NCBI RefSeq assembly: GCF_965227725.1
Contig: NZ_CBDDGH010000005.1
Location: 1-64,000, forward strand
DNA from: Shimia sp965227725
GTDB lineage: Bacteria > Pseudomonadota > Alphaproteobacteria > Rhodobacterales > Rhodobacteraceae
Reading direction: 5' to 3'
Length of the DNA: 64,000 bases
The position numbers and the translations under genes are program-made. The notes under the pieces are model-generated. The model saw only the letters and a program-made list of their open reading frames with translations. It searched no databases and was not told the origin of the DNA. Shown piece by piece: positions 25,956 to 35,253 of the stretch; position 1 is the first letter of the stretch, and the number at the start of each line of letters is the position of its first letter.

Positions 25956-27734
25956 ATGGCCTATTTGGTAAACTTTCTGACGCGTCTGCTCGACCGTTTC
26001 TTGGGATTTTCGATCATGGGGCGGCTGCTGCTGCCCATCGTCGGCTGTATCGTGGTTTTCTTCACCAGCTCCACCGTGTGGTGGATGAATTTGCAAACCA
26101 GCACCTTGCAGCGCGCGTTTGAGAACGAAGTGGTGATGGCGCAGACCTTTGTTGCGCCACCTGTGGCTGCGGCGGTTTGGGATTTCAACACCGATGGCGC
26201 GGAAGGCGCAATCGCGGGCATCGTTGAGATCGAAGATGCGATGTTTGCCAAAGTCTTTGTTGATGGTGAGATCTTTGCAGAGGTCGCCCTGGACGGGGCG
26301 GACATCACCGGCTGGGACGAGGGCGTTGCCGAGGTTCTGGCGCTGGAAGCGGAAAGCGCCCGCCTGTCTGTTGGGGACGTTGAATACATCAAATTCCCGG
26401 TGCGCCACAGCGATGGCACGCTGGTGGGCGAAATGGTGATGGGCTTTGACCACAGCCGGGTCGTGGCCGTTGTGAACCAGCTCTATATGCAGTCGCTGGT
26501 TGTGGGGCTCGCCATGGTACTGGTGATGGCCTTTATCGTGTACATCATTGCGGCCAGTGTGACCCTGCCGCTGGGTGGAATCATCGAGCGCATCGACAGC
26601 CTGCGGGAAGGCGACACCGAGGGCGCGGTGCCGAGCGATCGGCGCAAGGATGAGCTGGGCCGACTGGCGCGCGCGGTGGTGGAATTTGTGCAGACCATCA
26701 AGGCAAACAAGACCCTGGAAGAGCAATCCCGCAACACCGCACGGGAGCAGACCGAGGTGGTTGGCGAGCTGGCAGATGGTCTGAACCATCTGGCGCAGGG
26801 CCTGCTGAGCCACCGGATCACGGCGGAAGTTGGCGAAGACTATGAAATGCTGCGCGCGGATTTCAACAAAACCGCAGAAGCGCTGGATGATGTGATTGGC
26901 CGGGTTCTGGCAACGATCTCCCAGATCGAGGAAGAGACCGGCTCGATGGCGGAGGGCACGCACAACCTCTCCAAACGCACGGAAAGCCAGGCGGCGACGC
27001 TTGAGGAAACCGCTGCGGCGATCAGCCAGATCACCGAAAGCGTGCAGAATGCCACCAACCAGACCAAATCGGTTGAGGCCACGGTGGATGCTACCAAAGC
27101 CGAAGCGCTGCGCGGCGGGGACATTGTGAAACGTGCGGTTGGCGCGATGCAGGACATCGAGGATTCCGCAGGCAAGATCTCTGAAATCAACCGCGTGATC
27201 GAAGACATCTCCTTCCAGACCAACCTTCTGGCGCTGAACGCCGGCGTGGAGGCGGCGCGTGCTGGCGACAGTGGCCGTGGCTTTGCGGTTGTGGCCTCCG
27301 AGGTGCGGTCACTGGCGCTGCGCTCGGCCACAAGTGCGAATGAAATCAAGGAGCTGATCGACAACTCCACCGACAAGGTGCAGGTTGGCGTGGATCTGGT
27401 GGATGCGGCCGGTAAGGCGATTGAAGAGATTATCAAGAAGATCGAGGACGTGAGCAAACTGGCGGTGCAGATTGCCGAAGGCTCGCGCGATCAGTCCACT
27501 GCGATCACCGAGATCAACTCCGGTGTCATGGATCTGGACCGGGTGACCCAGCAGAACGCAAGCCTTGTGGAGCGCTCCAGCGCGCAGGGCCGGGCGCTGC
27601 AGGCGGCGGCCGGGGAACTGGCCGAGCTGGTTGCGAGCTTCCGCCCGTCCTCTATTGAGGCGCAGCAGGACGCGTCTGAAACGGACGACTGGGACGAAGA
27701 TGAGAGCGACCTGAGCTTCCGTCAGTCCGCCTGA
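25956..27734 (+). CDS. Methyl-accepting chemotaxis protein
   Basis: 592 residues; GAGG precedes the ATG. Membrane helix 1 at about 20-45, a periplasmic sensor of about 140 residues, helix 2 at about 180-208, then HAMP segments (about 210-330) and a methyl-accepting signalling domain whose hairpin tip reads SFQTNLLALNAGVEAARAG. The C-terminus (DESDLSFRQSA) lacks the CheR/CheB-tethering pentapeptide. It has its own terminator. The 250-base upstream gap includes a GAGC/GCTC hairpin at 25773-25803 of unknown role. Confidence 0.95.
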   Translation: MAYLVNFLTRLLDRFLGFSIMGRLLLPIVGCIVVFFTSSTVWWMNLQTSTLQRAFENEVVMAQTFVAPPVAAAVWDFNTDGAEGAIAGIVEIEDAMFAKVFVDGEIFAEVALDGADITGWDEGVAEVLALEAESARLSVGDVEYIKFPVRHSDGTLVGEMVMGFDHSRVVAVVNQLYMQSLVVGLAMVLVMAFIVYIIAASVTLPLGGIIERIDSLREGDTEGAVPSDRRKDELGRLARAVVEFVQTIKANKTLEEQSRNTAREQTEVVGELADGLNHLAQGLLSHRITAEVGEDYEMLRADFNKTAEALDDVIGRVLATISQIEEETGSMAEGTHNLSKRTESQAATLEETAAAISQITESVQNATNQTKSVEATVDATKAEALRGGDIVKRAVGAMQDIEDSAGKISEINRVIEDISFQTNLLALNAGVEAARAGDSGRGFAVVASEVRSLALRSATSANEIKELIDNSTDKVQVGVDLVDAAGKAIEEIIKKIEDVSKLAVQIAEGSRDQSTAITEINSGVMDLDRVTQQNASLVERSSAQGRALQAAAGELAELVASFRPSSIEAQQDASETDDWDEDESDLSFRQSA

Positions 27735-27748
27735 TCGTCCCAAAAATC

Positions 27749-27786
27749 AAAGACCGGAACGCTCCCATGTGTTCCGGTCTTTTTTT
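27749..27786 (+). terminator. Terminator of the chemoreceptor gene
   Basis: Arms AAAGACCGGAAC / GTTCCGGTCTTT around a 10-base loop, followed by a T run. Confidence 0.92.
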
Positions 27787-27889
27787 GCTCATTGCAGACA
27801 ATTTCAAACAAATTAACCTCTCTGGACGACTCCTATGGTAACCTGGATTCGCGAGAGTCTTTTGGCCCCAAGGGGATGGGAGCGACGTC

Positions 27890-27973
27890 ATGAGTAAGTC
27901 AGTTCAACACTTCTTTGCTTTGGTTCTGCTGTCTGTGGTCGTGCTGAGTGCGACCAGTTGGTTGGGGGTTTGA
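27890..27973 (+). CDS. Possible 27-residue single-span peptide
   Basis: ATG with GGGAG seven bases upstream. It encodes a short basic start (MSKSVQHFF), a hydrophobic stretch LVLLSVVVLSA, and a TSWLGV end before TGA. The gene is isolated between the chemoreceptor terminator and the convergent GH16 gene. It could be a small membrane protein, but its size makes a chance reading frame possible. Confidence 0.35.
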   Translation: MSKSVQHFFALVLLSVVVLSATSWLGV

Positions 27974-28016
27974 CCTCACCCACGTGCTTTACGGAAAAGC
28001 GCCCTTATAGAAGGGT

Positions 28017-28925
28017 TTAGCGCATGGCGTTGAGGTTGCTGCGGCCAGTGTGAGCGCTGCGCATCTGGGCCAGAGGGATAAACCGGATGTCGGTCACAAA
28101 GGCGGACGCCGTGGTTTGCACCTTCGCCTCACCGGCCCAGTCTTTCAGGCTTTTGTCTACCGCCCAGAGATTTGCAAAAAGGTAGCCCGCGACCTGCGGC
28201 AGCGGGGCCTCCTCTGCGGTGACCTCCAGCAACAGATGATCCCCCGCGAACCACCGCAGCCGGTCTGGATGCCACTCAAAGGCATAACGCGCTGCGCGCT
28301 CTGCCGCATCAAAGCCCAGCGGCACTTTGCGGTCATGGAGTTGGCCGTCCACAAACCACGCGAGATTGATGGTTGTGGTGTCCTGTCCCAGAAATTCGAT
28401 GTCGATTTCGTCGTGGCGCGCGCCGTAGTAGGGGCCGGTGTAGGTGAAGAAACCGGTCACGACACCGTCGCCCTTGGCTGGCCGGATGGTGGCCTCATAG
28501 CGCCCGTAATGGCTGAGGGATGTGTGGCGGATGGAGCCGCCGGAAAAACGGTTTTCGCGGGCTTTTTGTGGCGTCAGGGTCAGATGAAGCCCCTTGTCAA
28601 AGGCGACATTTGCGCGGGACCAATCGGTGTCAAACATCGGATGCGAAAAGGCATAGTGCGCCACTTGCCAGTCGGGCGGCGCGGCGGCCTCAAAGCGGGC
28701 CTGAAACCCGTTGGCTGGGTCGCCCGGTGGTTCGGCGGCGTGTAGCGAGGTGGTGGCCAGCGACATCAGCAAGGCACCGAGCGAAACGGAAGAGCAGCTG
28801 GCCCTGTGGGCCTGCAGGGAAGGCGCGGAGGTCGATGTAGCAGCATATGCGCCGCTGAGAGGCGGTGCGGCTTTGAACCACTCACACAGTTTCCCCCAGA
28901 TCCGCACCCTGTCTCCACCCTGCAT
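28017..28925 (-). CDS. Glycoside hydrolase family 16 (ExoK/lichenase-like glucanase)
   Basis: Up to 302 residues. The GH16 catalytic motif HDEIDIEFLG (ExDxxE) lies near residue 178, preceded by HYGRYEATIRPAKGDGVVTGFF and followed by FEWHPDRLRWF, as in ExoK and bacterial lichenases. It should cleave beta-1,3 or beta-1,3-1,4 glucan outside the cytoplasm. A hydrophobic stretch ending TSLHAAE is a plausible signal peptide starting well inside the frame, so the real start is probably downstream of 28925 (the ATG at 28925 lies in a palindrome). It opens the polysaccharide locus and may trim its product. Confidence 0.88.
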   Translation of the reverse strand: MQGGDRVRIWGKLCEWFKAAPPLSGAYAATSTSAPSLQAHRASCSSVSLGALLMSLATTSLHAAEPPGDPANGFQARFEAAAPPDWQVAHYAFSHPMFDTDWSRANVAFDKGLHLTLTPQKARENRFSGGSIRHTSLSHYGRYEATIRPAKGDGVVTGFFTYTGPYYGARHDEIDIEFLGQDTTTINLAWFVDGQLHDRKVPLGFDAAERAARYAFEWHPDRLRWFAGDHLLLEVTAEEAPLPQVAGYLFANLWAVDKSLKDWAGEAKVQTTASAFVTDIRFIPLAQMRSAHTGRSNLNAMR

Positions 28926-28951
28926 TAAGGTTAATAACTGTTAACCTTAAT
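28924..28951. promoter_or_regulatory. Perfect 11-bp inverted repeat before the GH16 gene
   Basis: Arms ATTAAGGTTAA and TTAACCTTAAT separated by six bases. It is AT-rich in a GC-rich setting and is a candidate operator for the GH16 gene. Its left arm overlaps the most upstream possible ATG, which argues for a start further inside. Confidence 0.55.
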
Positions 28952-29200
28952 TTATCTGGGGGGGTGCCGGTGCCTGGCAAGGGGAATTTATAATTATGGT
29001 TAATTTGGGCGGCGGCGGATTGCGGATGCGGTTGGGCCGCGTGTGCGATCGCAGCCGAAGGTTTAAGTCCGTGGCTATGATTGCCGTGTCAGCTTTCTGG
29101 TCGTCAAATAGGGGGTGAGCTACCTCGCGCTGCCTATGGCGACAGCGAGCAAGGGCAGGGAAATATCACGGGTGAAACGTTTGACCCACTTGTACGCATT

Positions 29201-29725
29201 TTAGGGGCATGTTTTGGCACGGATTTCCACACGCCGGTTCAGAGGGGAACTCCCCGGCAGGCTGTCTAGCGGTTGGGTTTCCCCCATAGAAACAACTTCT
29301 TTGATCCGGCTGCCATCCGCCATGGAGGCCCTGAGGGACGCGGCCACCACCTCTGCGCGTTTGAGCGCCAAGGCCTGATTGGCGGTTGCGCCGCCGCTGG
29401 TGTCAGAATGGCCGATCAGGCGCAGACAGGCGGTTTGCATCGGCGCCGCATTTAGGACCGCGGCCAAGGCGGCCAATTGCAGGCGGGCGTCACCATCCAG
29501 CGCGGTGCCACCTTTTGCGAAGAAAATATGGCTCTCCAGAATGTCCGCTGACAGCTCTGTTGACACAACGCGCTGCGGCGGTGCGGTGGGCGCATCGGCG
29601 CATTGATCCGCACGCACACCATATTCCCGCATGATTTGTGCACAAATCTCTGACTCACTCATCGCCAGAACAGGCGAGCAAAACCCAATCGCCGCCAACA
29701 GGCAGACATAACCAAACAACCGCAT
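29201..29725 (-). CDS. OmpA-family C-terminal domain protein
   Basis: 174 residues from the ATG at 29725 (AAGGAG upstream). A signal peptide ends near SPVLA. The OmpA-like peptidoglycan-associating domain covers about 60-174 (SHIFFAKGGTALD, RLIGHSDTSGGATANQALAL, LNRRVEIRAKTC). It lacks a beta-barrel, so it is probably a periplasmic or wall-bound protein. The GH16 gene lies 275 bases downstream on the same strand; I see no gene in that gap. Confidence 0.88.
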   Translation of the reverse strand: MRLFGYVCLLAAIGFCSPVLAMSESEICAQIMREYGVRADQCADAPTAPPQRVVSTELSADILESHIFFAKGGTALDGDARLQLAALAAVLNAAPMQTACLRLIGHSDTSGGATANQALALKRAEVVAASLRASMADGSRIKEVVSMGETQPLDSLPGSSPLNRRVEIRAKTCP

Positions 29726-29881
29726 AACGAGCACTCCTTGAATAAATTGTCCCGCCAAGTCGTTGAATTTTTGTAAATCCTCGAAATAGGTGCCGTGCGT
29801 GGTGAAATTACATATGTTTATGTTTTGTTCACGCCTCTTGCGCAGTATGGACCCTGTTGTTTGTTTGTATGGGTGCGCTGC

Positions 29882-31021
29882 ATGGTTGCAGAAGGTCAAT
29901 TGGCCAACCGGCACACGTGGATTGACGCGATGCGTCTCTTTGCCGGGCTTTCAATGGTTGGATTACATGTCACCGCGGATGCCCACGGGCAGCCGTTTCC
30001 GGATGCGACGCCGTCAGAGAGGGTGGCGCCGATGTTGATCCGTGCGGTGCTCTATACGGCGCGCACTGAGCTCTTTCTGATGATCTCGATCTTCCTGCTG
30101 TTGATGGCGCTTGAGCGTCGCCCGCGCGGCTATGGTGCCACCATAAAGGAACAGGCGCGCAGGTTGCTGGTGCCGTTCGTTTTCTGGACCGTGTTCTTTG
30201 CGTTTTACGGCCTGATCAAAGCTGACGCGCTGGGGTATTTTTCGCCCGAATGGGCGGAGCTTGCGGCCTGGCAAAGCTGGGTTGGTTTTCTGCTGCTGGG
30301 CAATGTGAAGTATCACATGCATTTCATCCCCACGCTGTTTGCGCTCTTGTTGTTTTACCCAGCCTACCGCGCGGCAGAGAAAGCACCGATTTTTGGCCTG
30401 TTCGCAGTGGTGTTTTTGCTGATGAAACAGGTGCTTGACCCGGTGATCTTCAAGATATTCTGGGGCGCGGATATCCTGCCTTACATCGTGCGCTTGGCCA
30501 AAGTGGCGACCTATACCGGCTATGGCCTTGCGGCGGCTGCGATTTTGGGGCTCTGGCGGCGGTCCGAAGCGCCTGAGCGCGAGGGGTGGCTTGGGCCGGT
30601 GCTGCTTTTTGCTGTGGGGCTTTTTGCGTTCAAACTGGTGGCGATTTCCGATGTGATCGTCACGGGGCAATGGGATTTTGCCTATGCGCCGGGCTTTTGG
30701 GCCGACTATCTGATGCCGATTGCGCTGCTGTTCATCTGTATGTGCCTGGGGCACAGGGCTTGGCCAGGCTGGATTTCCAAGGTCGCGAAATACACCTTTG
30801 GCATCTACCTGTGTCACCCGATCTTTCTCGACCTCGCTGAAGTTGCATTGAAAGACAGCCACCTGCCACCCATCGCGTTGATCGGGCTGGAGTTCCTGTG
30901 GACCTTGCCGATGACGCTTGCGTTTGTCTGGCTGCTTGGCCGCTCCCGATGGCTGGGATGGACCATTGGTCTGGGTCGATTTCCCCAAATTTCGCGCGCT
31001 GTGCGCTCACAACCGATTTGA
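29882..31021 (+). CDS. Acyltransferase family 3 membrane protein (OafA/ExoZ-like)
   Basis: 379 residues from the ATG at 29882 (the frame is open to 29795). About ten membrane spans; the first helix carries RLFAGLSMVGLHV, where the His after the first span is typical of acyltransferase 3. GIYLCHPIFLDL near the C-terminus is also characteristic. Relatives O-acetylate or O-succinylate surface polysaccharides. It is divergent from the OmpA-like gene and begins the five-gene run that includes the GT2. Confidence 0.88.
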   Translation: MVAEGQLANRHTWIDAMRLFAGLSMVGLHVTADAHGQPFPDATPSERVAPMLIRAVLYTARTELFLMISIFLLLMALERRPRGYGATIKEQARRLLVPFVFWTVFFAFYGLIKADALGYFSPEWAELAAWQSWVGFLLLGNVKYHMHFIPTLFALLLFYPAYRAAEKAPIFGLFAVVFLLMKQVLDPVIFKIFWGADILPYIVRLAKVATYTGYGLAAAAILGLWRRSEAPEREGWLGPVLLFAVGLFAFKLVAISDVIVTGQWDFAYAPGFWADYLMPIALLFICMCLGHRAWPGWISKVAKYTFGIYLCHPIFLDLAEVALKDSHLPPIALIGLEFLWTLPMTLAFVWLLGRSRWLGWTIGLGRFPQISRAVRSQPI

Positions 31022-31035
31022 TCAAGGAGGCAAAC

Positions 31036-32535
31036 ATGCTCACCACAAGCGAAGACCTTGGCATGATTTCCGTGATGAAAGTGGCCACAAGCCGTTTGAC
31101 CTCAGCCGATTTTGCCGCCCTGAAAAAGGCACAGATGGCGGCGGAAGAGCGTGGGCGTTTTGCTCATCTGGTGGATCTGAGCGGAGTGCGCCGCGCCGCT
31201 GTTTCCGGCCTCGCAGCGCTTTTGGAGTTTCAGAGCGCGGCCAAATCCAACGGCAGCATTGCCTTTTTCGGCGCGCAACCCGCGGTGAAAGCCGCGATCA
31301 CCAAGCTTGGCATTGCGCCGCTTCTGAGCCTGTTTGACACGCGCAAGGAGGCCTTGGCCCACCCCGCGTTTCGTGCCTGCCAATTGGCCGGTGTCAAATC
31401 GGTGCTGCTTGTTGCGGGCGCTGGCAGCCGGATGGCGCCGATTTCACATGACACGCCAAAACCGCTGGTGGATCTGCTTGGACAGCCGGTGATTGCCCAT
31501 GTGATGCAGCATCTGGAAAGCTTTGGCCTGCGGGATTTCATTCTCAACCCGGGCCATCTGGGGCCGCAGTTTCACACCCGTTTCAAAACCACCGCTCACC
31601 GCAGCATCCAGTTTTTTAACGAAGGGCAGTTTGTCAATCAGCGCTGGCAGCCTGCGCCCCTGGGCTCAGCTGGCACGCTTTTGGCGTTGCAGGCGCAATG
31701 CGCTGCTTTTGAAGAGGATTTCTTTGTCTTCTGCGGGGATGCGCTGATCAATATTGATCTTGCAGAGATGATGGCGCAGCACCGCGCCAGCGGGGCGGAG
31801 GTCACGGTGGCGGCCACGTCTGTGCCGCATGAGGAGGTGCAGAAATACGGGATCATTGAAGCGGATGCGCGCGGGCGCATCACGCATTTTGTGGAAAAGC
31901 CTGCGCCGGAGCAAACGCAATCACGGCTGGCAAGCACCGGCATCTATGTCGTGAAACCCAGCGCATTGCGCCATCTTACTTCCTCTGACGCCTCTCCGCA
32001 GGGGCTTGATATCGCGCAGCATCTTTTGCCGGAAATCTTGAAATCAGGTGCAGCGCTTCAGGTGTATGGCGCCCCATTCGACTGGGTCGATATCGGCTGC
32101 CCCAAGGACTATTTCGCCGCCATCTCCAAAGCCTTGCGCGGCTTGATCGCGGGCGTCTCTCCTGAGGCCCAAGAGGTGCGGCGCCATGTCTGGCTGGCGC
32201 CGGGGGCGGAGCTCTCTGCGCGCGCGGTGGTGGTGGGGCCCTGTTACATCGGCCCCGGTGCAAAGGTTTCGGCAGGCGCGAAACTTGACGGGCCCACGGT
32301 GGTCGGCGCGGGCGCCAGGGTCGCGCCCCGGGCGCTGGTGCAGCGCTCGATCCTGATGCCGAACACAGCCGTCGCCCCGGGGACCTGGCTCAGCGATATG
32401 ATTGTCTCGGCAGATTGGGCCATCGACCACCGCTTTGCAGATGGCGGCACAACAACCGCTGTGCCGATGGAAGGGGTTACCCACGCCGAAGTTGCGCAAG
32501 CCCCTGTGGACTTGCCACGCGTCGGGAGCCTGTGA
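31036..32535 (+). CDS. STAS domain fused to a sugar-phosphate nucleotidyltransferase
   Basis: 499 residues; AAGGAGG precedes the ATG. Residues about 1-115 form a STAS domain (HLVDLSGVRRAAVSGLAALL, with the conserved Ser of the anti-anti-sigma phosphorylation site region). Residues about 120-350 are a nucleotidyltransferase with VLLVAGAGSRMAPISHDTPK, CGDALINID and HFVEKP. The C-terminal part has left-handed beta-helix hexapeptides (VGPCYIGPGAKVSAGAKL). It should make an NDP-sugar, with mannose or glucose most likely. The STAS part is unusual and suggests control by a partner kinase or assembly onto a complex. Confidence 0.88.
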   Translation: MLTTSEDLGMISVMKVATSRLTSADFAALKKAQMAAEERGRFAHLVDLSGVRRAAVSGLAALLEFQSAAKSNGSIAFFGAQPAVKAAITKLGIAPLLSLFDTRKEALAHPAFRACQLAGVKSVLLVAGAGSRMAPISHDTPKPLVDLLGQPVIAHVMQHLESFGLRDFILNPGHLGPQFHTRFKTTAHRSIQFFNEGQFVNQRWQPAPLGSAGTLLALQAQCAAFEEDFFVFCGDALINIDLAEMMAQHRASGAEVTVAATSVPHEEVQKYGIIEADARGRITHFVEKPAPEQTQSRLASTGIYVVKPSALRHLTSSDASPQGLDIAQHLLPEILKSGAALQVYGAPFDWVDIGCPKDYFAAISKALRGLIAGVSPEAQEVRRHVWLAPGAELSARAVVVGPCYIGPGAKVSAGAKLDGPTVVGAGARVAPRALVQRSILMPNTAVAPGTWLSDMIVSADWAIDHRFADGGTTTAVPMEGVTHAEVAQAPVDLPRVGSL

Positions 32536-33347
32536 TGACGCTGTGGTCCGGTTCGATCCTGCGCGCTGCGGTGCTGAGTTGTCTCTTGTGGGGCGCATTT
32601 TCGCAGCCCGCCAGCGCCCAATCAGGCGTAGGTGCCCCAAATCCAGCGCTCACGCAGGATCGGTTTTGGCTGTTGTGGGAGCGGGTCAAATTCGCCGGGC
32701 GCCATTGTCCAGACGGTGCGCAATGCGTTGAACTCAAAAGCTATTCCAGCCGCCCCCTGACCACCAACAACACCGGATTCATTTACCGGTTGTTTGGCTT
32801 GCAGGGTGGTCTGCACAAGGCCGCCGAGCTGCCGAAAGATCACTCCGAGGCCCCCAATATCTGTCGCAAAAATCAGATCGAGGCGGCGCTTGGATTTGAT
32901 CCCATGGCCTTGCCCAAATCGGAAAAGGGCGAGGTATTGCGCGGCGTTGACGCGCTGCATCTTGATTTGACCGGGCTGAAATCCCCCCCCGGGTTCTCGG
33001 CAGACTTCGGGCCGTCGCTGCACAAGACGTTTGTGCGCAAGCTGCAGGCCGCGGGGATTGAGGTGGTCGACAAAGACGCGCTTCCCACGCTGGACGGGCA
33101 GCCCACACTCAACCTCTATTTCTCGTTTTCTGATCCGGATGACCTGTGTGACTACCAATACTCGGTGTTTGCCTCCCTTTCTCAGGATGTTCTGCTGACC
33201 CGCGATCCGCGCATCAAAGTGGCGGCTGGCGTCTGGTCCTTTTCCACAGGCTCCTCCGCGCGCGATCACAGCGGCAATGAACGGGATGCCATTTTGCGCG
33301 TGGCAGAGGCCTTTGTACGTGACCATCAGAAGGTCAATGGCCGCTGA
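32535..33347 (+). CDS. Secreted protein of unknown function in the polysaccharide locus
   Basis: 270 residues with ATGA-type overlap with the preceding gene. The signal peptide has core AVLSCLLWGAFSQPASA. The mature part has Cys at HCPDGAQC, NICRKNQ and DDLCDYQ, and a C-terminal half (PTLNLYFSFSDPDD onward) reminiscent of small periplasmic lipoprotein-like folds. I do not recognise a family. Its place in the operon suggests a periplasmic role in polymer synthesis or export. Confidence 0.75.
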   Translation: MTLWSGSILRAAVLSCLLWGAFSQPASAQSGVGAPNPALTQDRFWLLWERVKFAGRHCPDGAQCVELKSYSSRPLTTNNTGFIYRLFGLQGGLHKAAELPKDHSEAPNICRKNQIEAALGFDPMALPKSEKGEVLRGVDALHLDLTGLKSPPGFSADFGPSLHKTFVRKLQAAGIEVVDKDALPTLDGQPTLNLYFSFSDPDDLCDYQYSVFASLSQDVLLTRDPRIKVAAGVWSFSTGSSARDHSGNERDAILRVAEAFVRDHQKVNGR

Positions 33348-33426
33348 GCCCCAAGAGACGATGCGCAAAGCGGCATCCAGTCGCTTGCGCCACACAAAAT
33401 GATCCAAGTGAAGGTGTAAGGCCCTG

Positions 33427-35253
33427 ATGACGCGCCCGTATTTCACAGCTTATGAGACGCGCAAACCGCCAGTGTTTGCCCCGATGTCCGCCCGCCAGCG
33501 CGCGATCTGGCATTTTTTGGCAGGCTGCGCCGTCGCCGCCGGAGCCTATTATCTGCAGTGGCGCTGGAGCGCGTCTTTAAACGCGGATGCGCTGGGGTTC
33601 TCGATGCTGGTGGTCGGGGCTGAGACACTGTTTTTTCTGGGGACCCTGCTGTTTTACTTTGATTTTTGGGACGAAGGGGACACGCCCCCTCGGCCCTATG
33701 ATGGCGCAGCGTTTGAGGCGACATCAGGTGCTCCCGCGCCGCAAAGCGTGGATATCTTTATCACGACCTATGATGAGGATGTGGCCGTTGTGGCCCCATC
33801 GATATCGGATGCAAAGGCGGTCATCGCGCCCGAGGATATGCGCGTGCAGATCTGGTTGCTGGACGATGGGGATCGCGCCGACATGGCGCAATTGGCCAAG
33901 CATCACGGCATCGGGTATTTTGCGCGACGTGAAAACCTGGGGTTCAAAGCGGGCAATCTGCGCAATGGGCTGCTGCGCACATCGGGCGATCTTGTGGTCA
34001 TCTGCGATGCGGATACGCGGCTGTTGCCGGGCTTTCTTCAAAACACGCTGGGCTATTTTTCTGATCCGCAGGTCGCCTGGGTGCAGACGCCTCATTGGTT
34101 TTATGATGTGCCGCCGGGGGAGAGCTGGTCTGACTGGATTGTCAGGCACATCGGCGGCACCCCTGCACATCGCTTGGTCAGGCTGGCGGCAGCCGTGCTG
34201 ACCTGGATCACCGGGCGCGGCCGGATCGGGGCAGACCCCTTCCTCGCAGATCCCACGGTGTTTTTTGACGTCATTCAACGCAGGCGCAACCGAAACAACG
34301 CCGCATTTTGTTGCGGGGCGGCCTCAATCCACCGGCGCGAAGCGGTGTTTGCCGGGGCGATAAAGCGCAAATCGGCTGCGGTGGGGCGGCTGCAAACACG
34401 TTTGAGGCAGCCCGTGGCGACCTGCCTGCGCGCGCTGCCTTTACAGCCCTACCGGTTTCACGTGTCAGAGGATCTCTACACCTCGATCCTGCTGCATGAG
34501 GATGCGGCGGCAGGGTGGAAAAGTGTTTACCATCCGCAGGTTGAGGCGCGGATGCTGTCTCCCATGAGCCTGACGGCCTGGGCCGCGCAGCGCCTGAAAT
34601 ATGCGGGCGGTACATTTGACATAGCGGCGCATGACAACCCGATTTTCCGGCGTTGCCTGAGCTGGCGTCAGAAGCTGCACTACGGTGCGACCTTCTGGTC
34701 CTATCTCAATGTCCTCTGGGCGCCGATACTCCTGCTTGCACCGATGGTTTCCCTGACCACCGCTGTGACGCCGGTGAAAGCCTATTCGCTCGACTTTTTT
34801 ATGCATTTCCTGCCCGCGGTGGTGCTGGGGGAACTGGCGATGTTGGCGGCCTGCAAAGGGTACCCTGTTGGGCCCGGGCGGGTGCTTGGCGTTGCCGCGC
34901 TGCCTGTGCATTGGCATGCGTTTATTTGCGTGCTGCGCGGGCAAAAGCCGCGATTTGCACCTACGCCCAAATTGCCGCTTGTTGGCGGCGGGCTGCGGCA
35001 TGTTTTGCCCCATCTCGTGCTGCTTGCCCTGATGAGCGGGGCTGCGGCTGTGGGCATTGTGCGCACCGCGCTTGGCCACACGGGCTTTAGTGCGCCGCTC
35101 TTGTGGGTCAACCTGTTTTGGCTTGGGGTCAATATGACGCTGATTGCGCGGCTGGTGCCGATGGCCTGGTGGACCCCGCCCGAGGCGCGCCAGACCGAAG
35201 AAACGCAGACAGAACCGGAGGCCGCCCATGGCGCATGTCAGCTTGCAAACTGA
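33427..35253 (+). CDS. Cellulose-synthase-like GT2 glycosyltransferase
   Basis: 608 residues. Membrane spans flank a cytosolic GT2 domain (about 100-410). UDP-binding and catalytic motifs are visible: IFITTYDED, WLLDDGDR, ICDADTRLLPG (DxD), and SEDLYTS in place of TED. The acceptor-binding Q(Q/R)xRW motif reads QRLKYAGG, with Lys for Arg and Tyr for Trp. About four to five C-terminal spans follow, with no PilZ domain. It is probably a processive beta-glycan synthase, but the altered motifs argue against plain cellulose. The 3' end overlaps the next gene by 26 bases. Confidence 0.88.
   Translation: MTRPYFTAYETRKPPVFAPMSARQRAIWHFLAGCAVAAGAYYLQWRWSASLNADALGFSMLVVGAETLFFLGTLLFYFDFWDEGDTPPRPYDGAAFEATSGAPAPQSVDIFITTYDEDVAVVAPSISDAKAVIAPEDMRVQIWLLDDGDRADMAQLAKHHGIGYFARRENLGFKAGNLRNGLLRTSGDLVVICDADTRLLPGFLQNTLGYFSDPQVAWVQTPHWFYDVPPGESWSDWIVRHIGGTPAHRLVRLAAAVLTWITGRGRIGADPFLADPTVFFDVIQRRRNRNNAAFCCGAASIHRREAVFAGAIKRKSAAVGRLQTRLRQPVATCLRALPLQPYRFHVSEDLYTSILLHEDAAAGWKSVYHPQVEARMLSPMSLTAWAAQRLKYAGGTFDIAAHDNPIFRRCLSWRQKLHYGATFWSYLNVLWAPILLLAPMVSLTTAVTPVKAYSLDFFMHFLPAVVLGELAMLAACKGYPVGPGRVLGVAALPVHWHAFICVLRGQKPRFAPTPKLPLVGGGLRHVLPHLVLLALMSGAAAVGIVRTALGHTGFSAPLLWVNLFWLGVNMTLIARLVPMAWWTPPEARQTEETQTEPEAAHGACQLAN

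Noticed and set aside
28924..28951. CtrA site (TTAA-N7-TTAA) within the palindrome
   Set aside because: The spacing is six, not seven; better described as a general palindrome.
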